A stretch of DNA of 5,443 nucleotides from Pseudomonadota bacterium (GTDB lineage: Bacteria > Myxococcota_A > Polyangia > Polyangiales > Polyangiaceae). The notes under the pieces were generated by a model. It ran no database searches. It was not told the DNA's origin and saw only the letters and a program-made list of their open reading frames with translations. The stretch lies in the NCBI GenBank assembly GCA_023411445.1, contig JAEYOT010000523.1:1-5443 (forward strand), in the 5' to 3' direction. This document shows positions 5,153 to 5,443 of this stretch, piece after piece (within the stretch, counting starts at the first letter, position 1; every line of letters begins with the position of its first letter). A program made the position numbers and the translations under genes.

Positions 5153-5443
5153 GTGGCTGGAAAGTGGCTGCCAAGCGCCGCCGGCCTCGCCGCCGCCGCC
5201 AGCTTGTTCGTGGGCCTCGGCAGCGGGGCCCTGTGGGATCCGCACGAGCTGTCGGTCGCGGAGCTATCCCGCCGCATCGCCTTGAATTTGCTGGGCGGGG
5301 TGGAGCTGGCCATCGCCGGGGCCGACAATAGCGTGCCCATCCGGGCGGAGCTGGGCAGGGGAGAGCTGCCGCTGACGTCCGCCGCCTTGGGTTTCCGCGC
5401 GCTGGGGCTGAGCGAGTGGGCCGGGCGTTTGCCGCTCGCGCTG
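5153..5443 (+). CDS. PMT/ArnT (GT39)-like integral membrane glycosyltransferase, N-terminal part
   Basis: The frame is open from GTG 5153 to the right edge and gives 97 residues of a longer protein. A first hydrophobic segment (about residues 6-26, LPSAAGLAAAASLFVGLGSGA) is followed by LWDPHEL (27-33) and, later, GRGELPLTSAALGFRALGLSEWAGRLPLAL (from 68). This order matches the start of PMT/ArnT-type glycosyltransferases, where the first membrane helix leads to a periplasmic loop with an acidic pair (here Asp29 and Glu32), then a PPL-type segment, a helix, and the family-typical G-x-S/N-E-x-x-x-R-L-P signature. Such enzymes use polyprenyl-phosphate sugars to glycosylate lipid A, proteins or other envelope targets. 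The acidic pair is split (D-P-H-E) and the usual K-P-P is replaced by GELPL. An in-frame TAA at 5141-5143 fixes the start downstream of it; GTG 5153 is the first candidate. The substrate cannot be told. Confidence 0.75.
   Translation, partial: MAGKWLPSAAGLAAAASLFVGLGSGALWDPHELSVAELSRRIALNLLGGVELAIAGADNSVPIRAELGRGELPLTSAALGFRALGLSEWAGRLPLAL

Noticed and set aside
5021..5340. Short minus-strand frames spanning the era upstream region
   Set aside because: They lie antisense to the glycosyltransferase start and across the inverted repeats, with Pro/Arg/Ala/Ser-rich sequence and no domain.

Overview
The window is GC-rich, densely coding bacterial DNA. The high GC, the adjacent era-der pair and the style of the accessory proteins (a roadblock-like protein, an ArsA-like ATPase, a CpsB-type PHP phosphatase) suggest a deltaproteobacterial or myxobacterial chromosome, perhaps Polyangiales. 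That placement is an inference from sequence style; there is no rRNA here to settle it.

Layout from left to right. Positions 1-1493 hold a leftward cluster of three genes. Transcription would begin near 1493 with a 129-residue roadblock/LC7-like protein, continue 13 bases later into a CpsB/YwqE-type PHP phosphatase, and then, 37 bases further on, reach a small exported protein of unknown function that is cut by the left edge. An 89-base divergent spacer (1494-1582) separates this cluster from a rightward ArsA/Get3-like ATPase (1583-2692). That ATPase converges tail to tail, with only 6 bases between stop codons, on a leftward pair: era (5019-4066) followed by der (4069-2699). The pair overlaps by the four bases GTGA, and der has a strong Shine-Dalgarno inside the end of era. 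A 133-base divergent spacer (5020-5152) rich in inverted repeats separates era from a rightward glycosyltransferase-like membrane protein (PMT/ArnT, GT39 type), of which only the first 97 codons are present.

Era and Der are essential-type GTPases for 30S and 50S ribosome assembly and form one translationally coupled unit. The PHP phosphatase and the glycosyltransferase suggest envelope or polysaccharide functions, but nothing in the window connects them directly. No RNA gene, insertion sequence, CRISPR array or tandem repeat array was seen.

The most interesting points are: (i) the era leader, where a UUCG-capped hairpin is followed by GAUCACC, resembling the helix 45 plus GAUCACCUCC target of Era on 16S rRNA and so a candidate for autoregulation; (ii) an ArsA-like ATPase that lacks the signature lysine of the deviant Walker A motif and has no adjacent partner subunit; and (iii) a roadblock-like / PHP phosphatase / exported-protein gene cluster.
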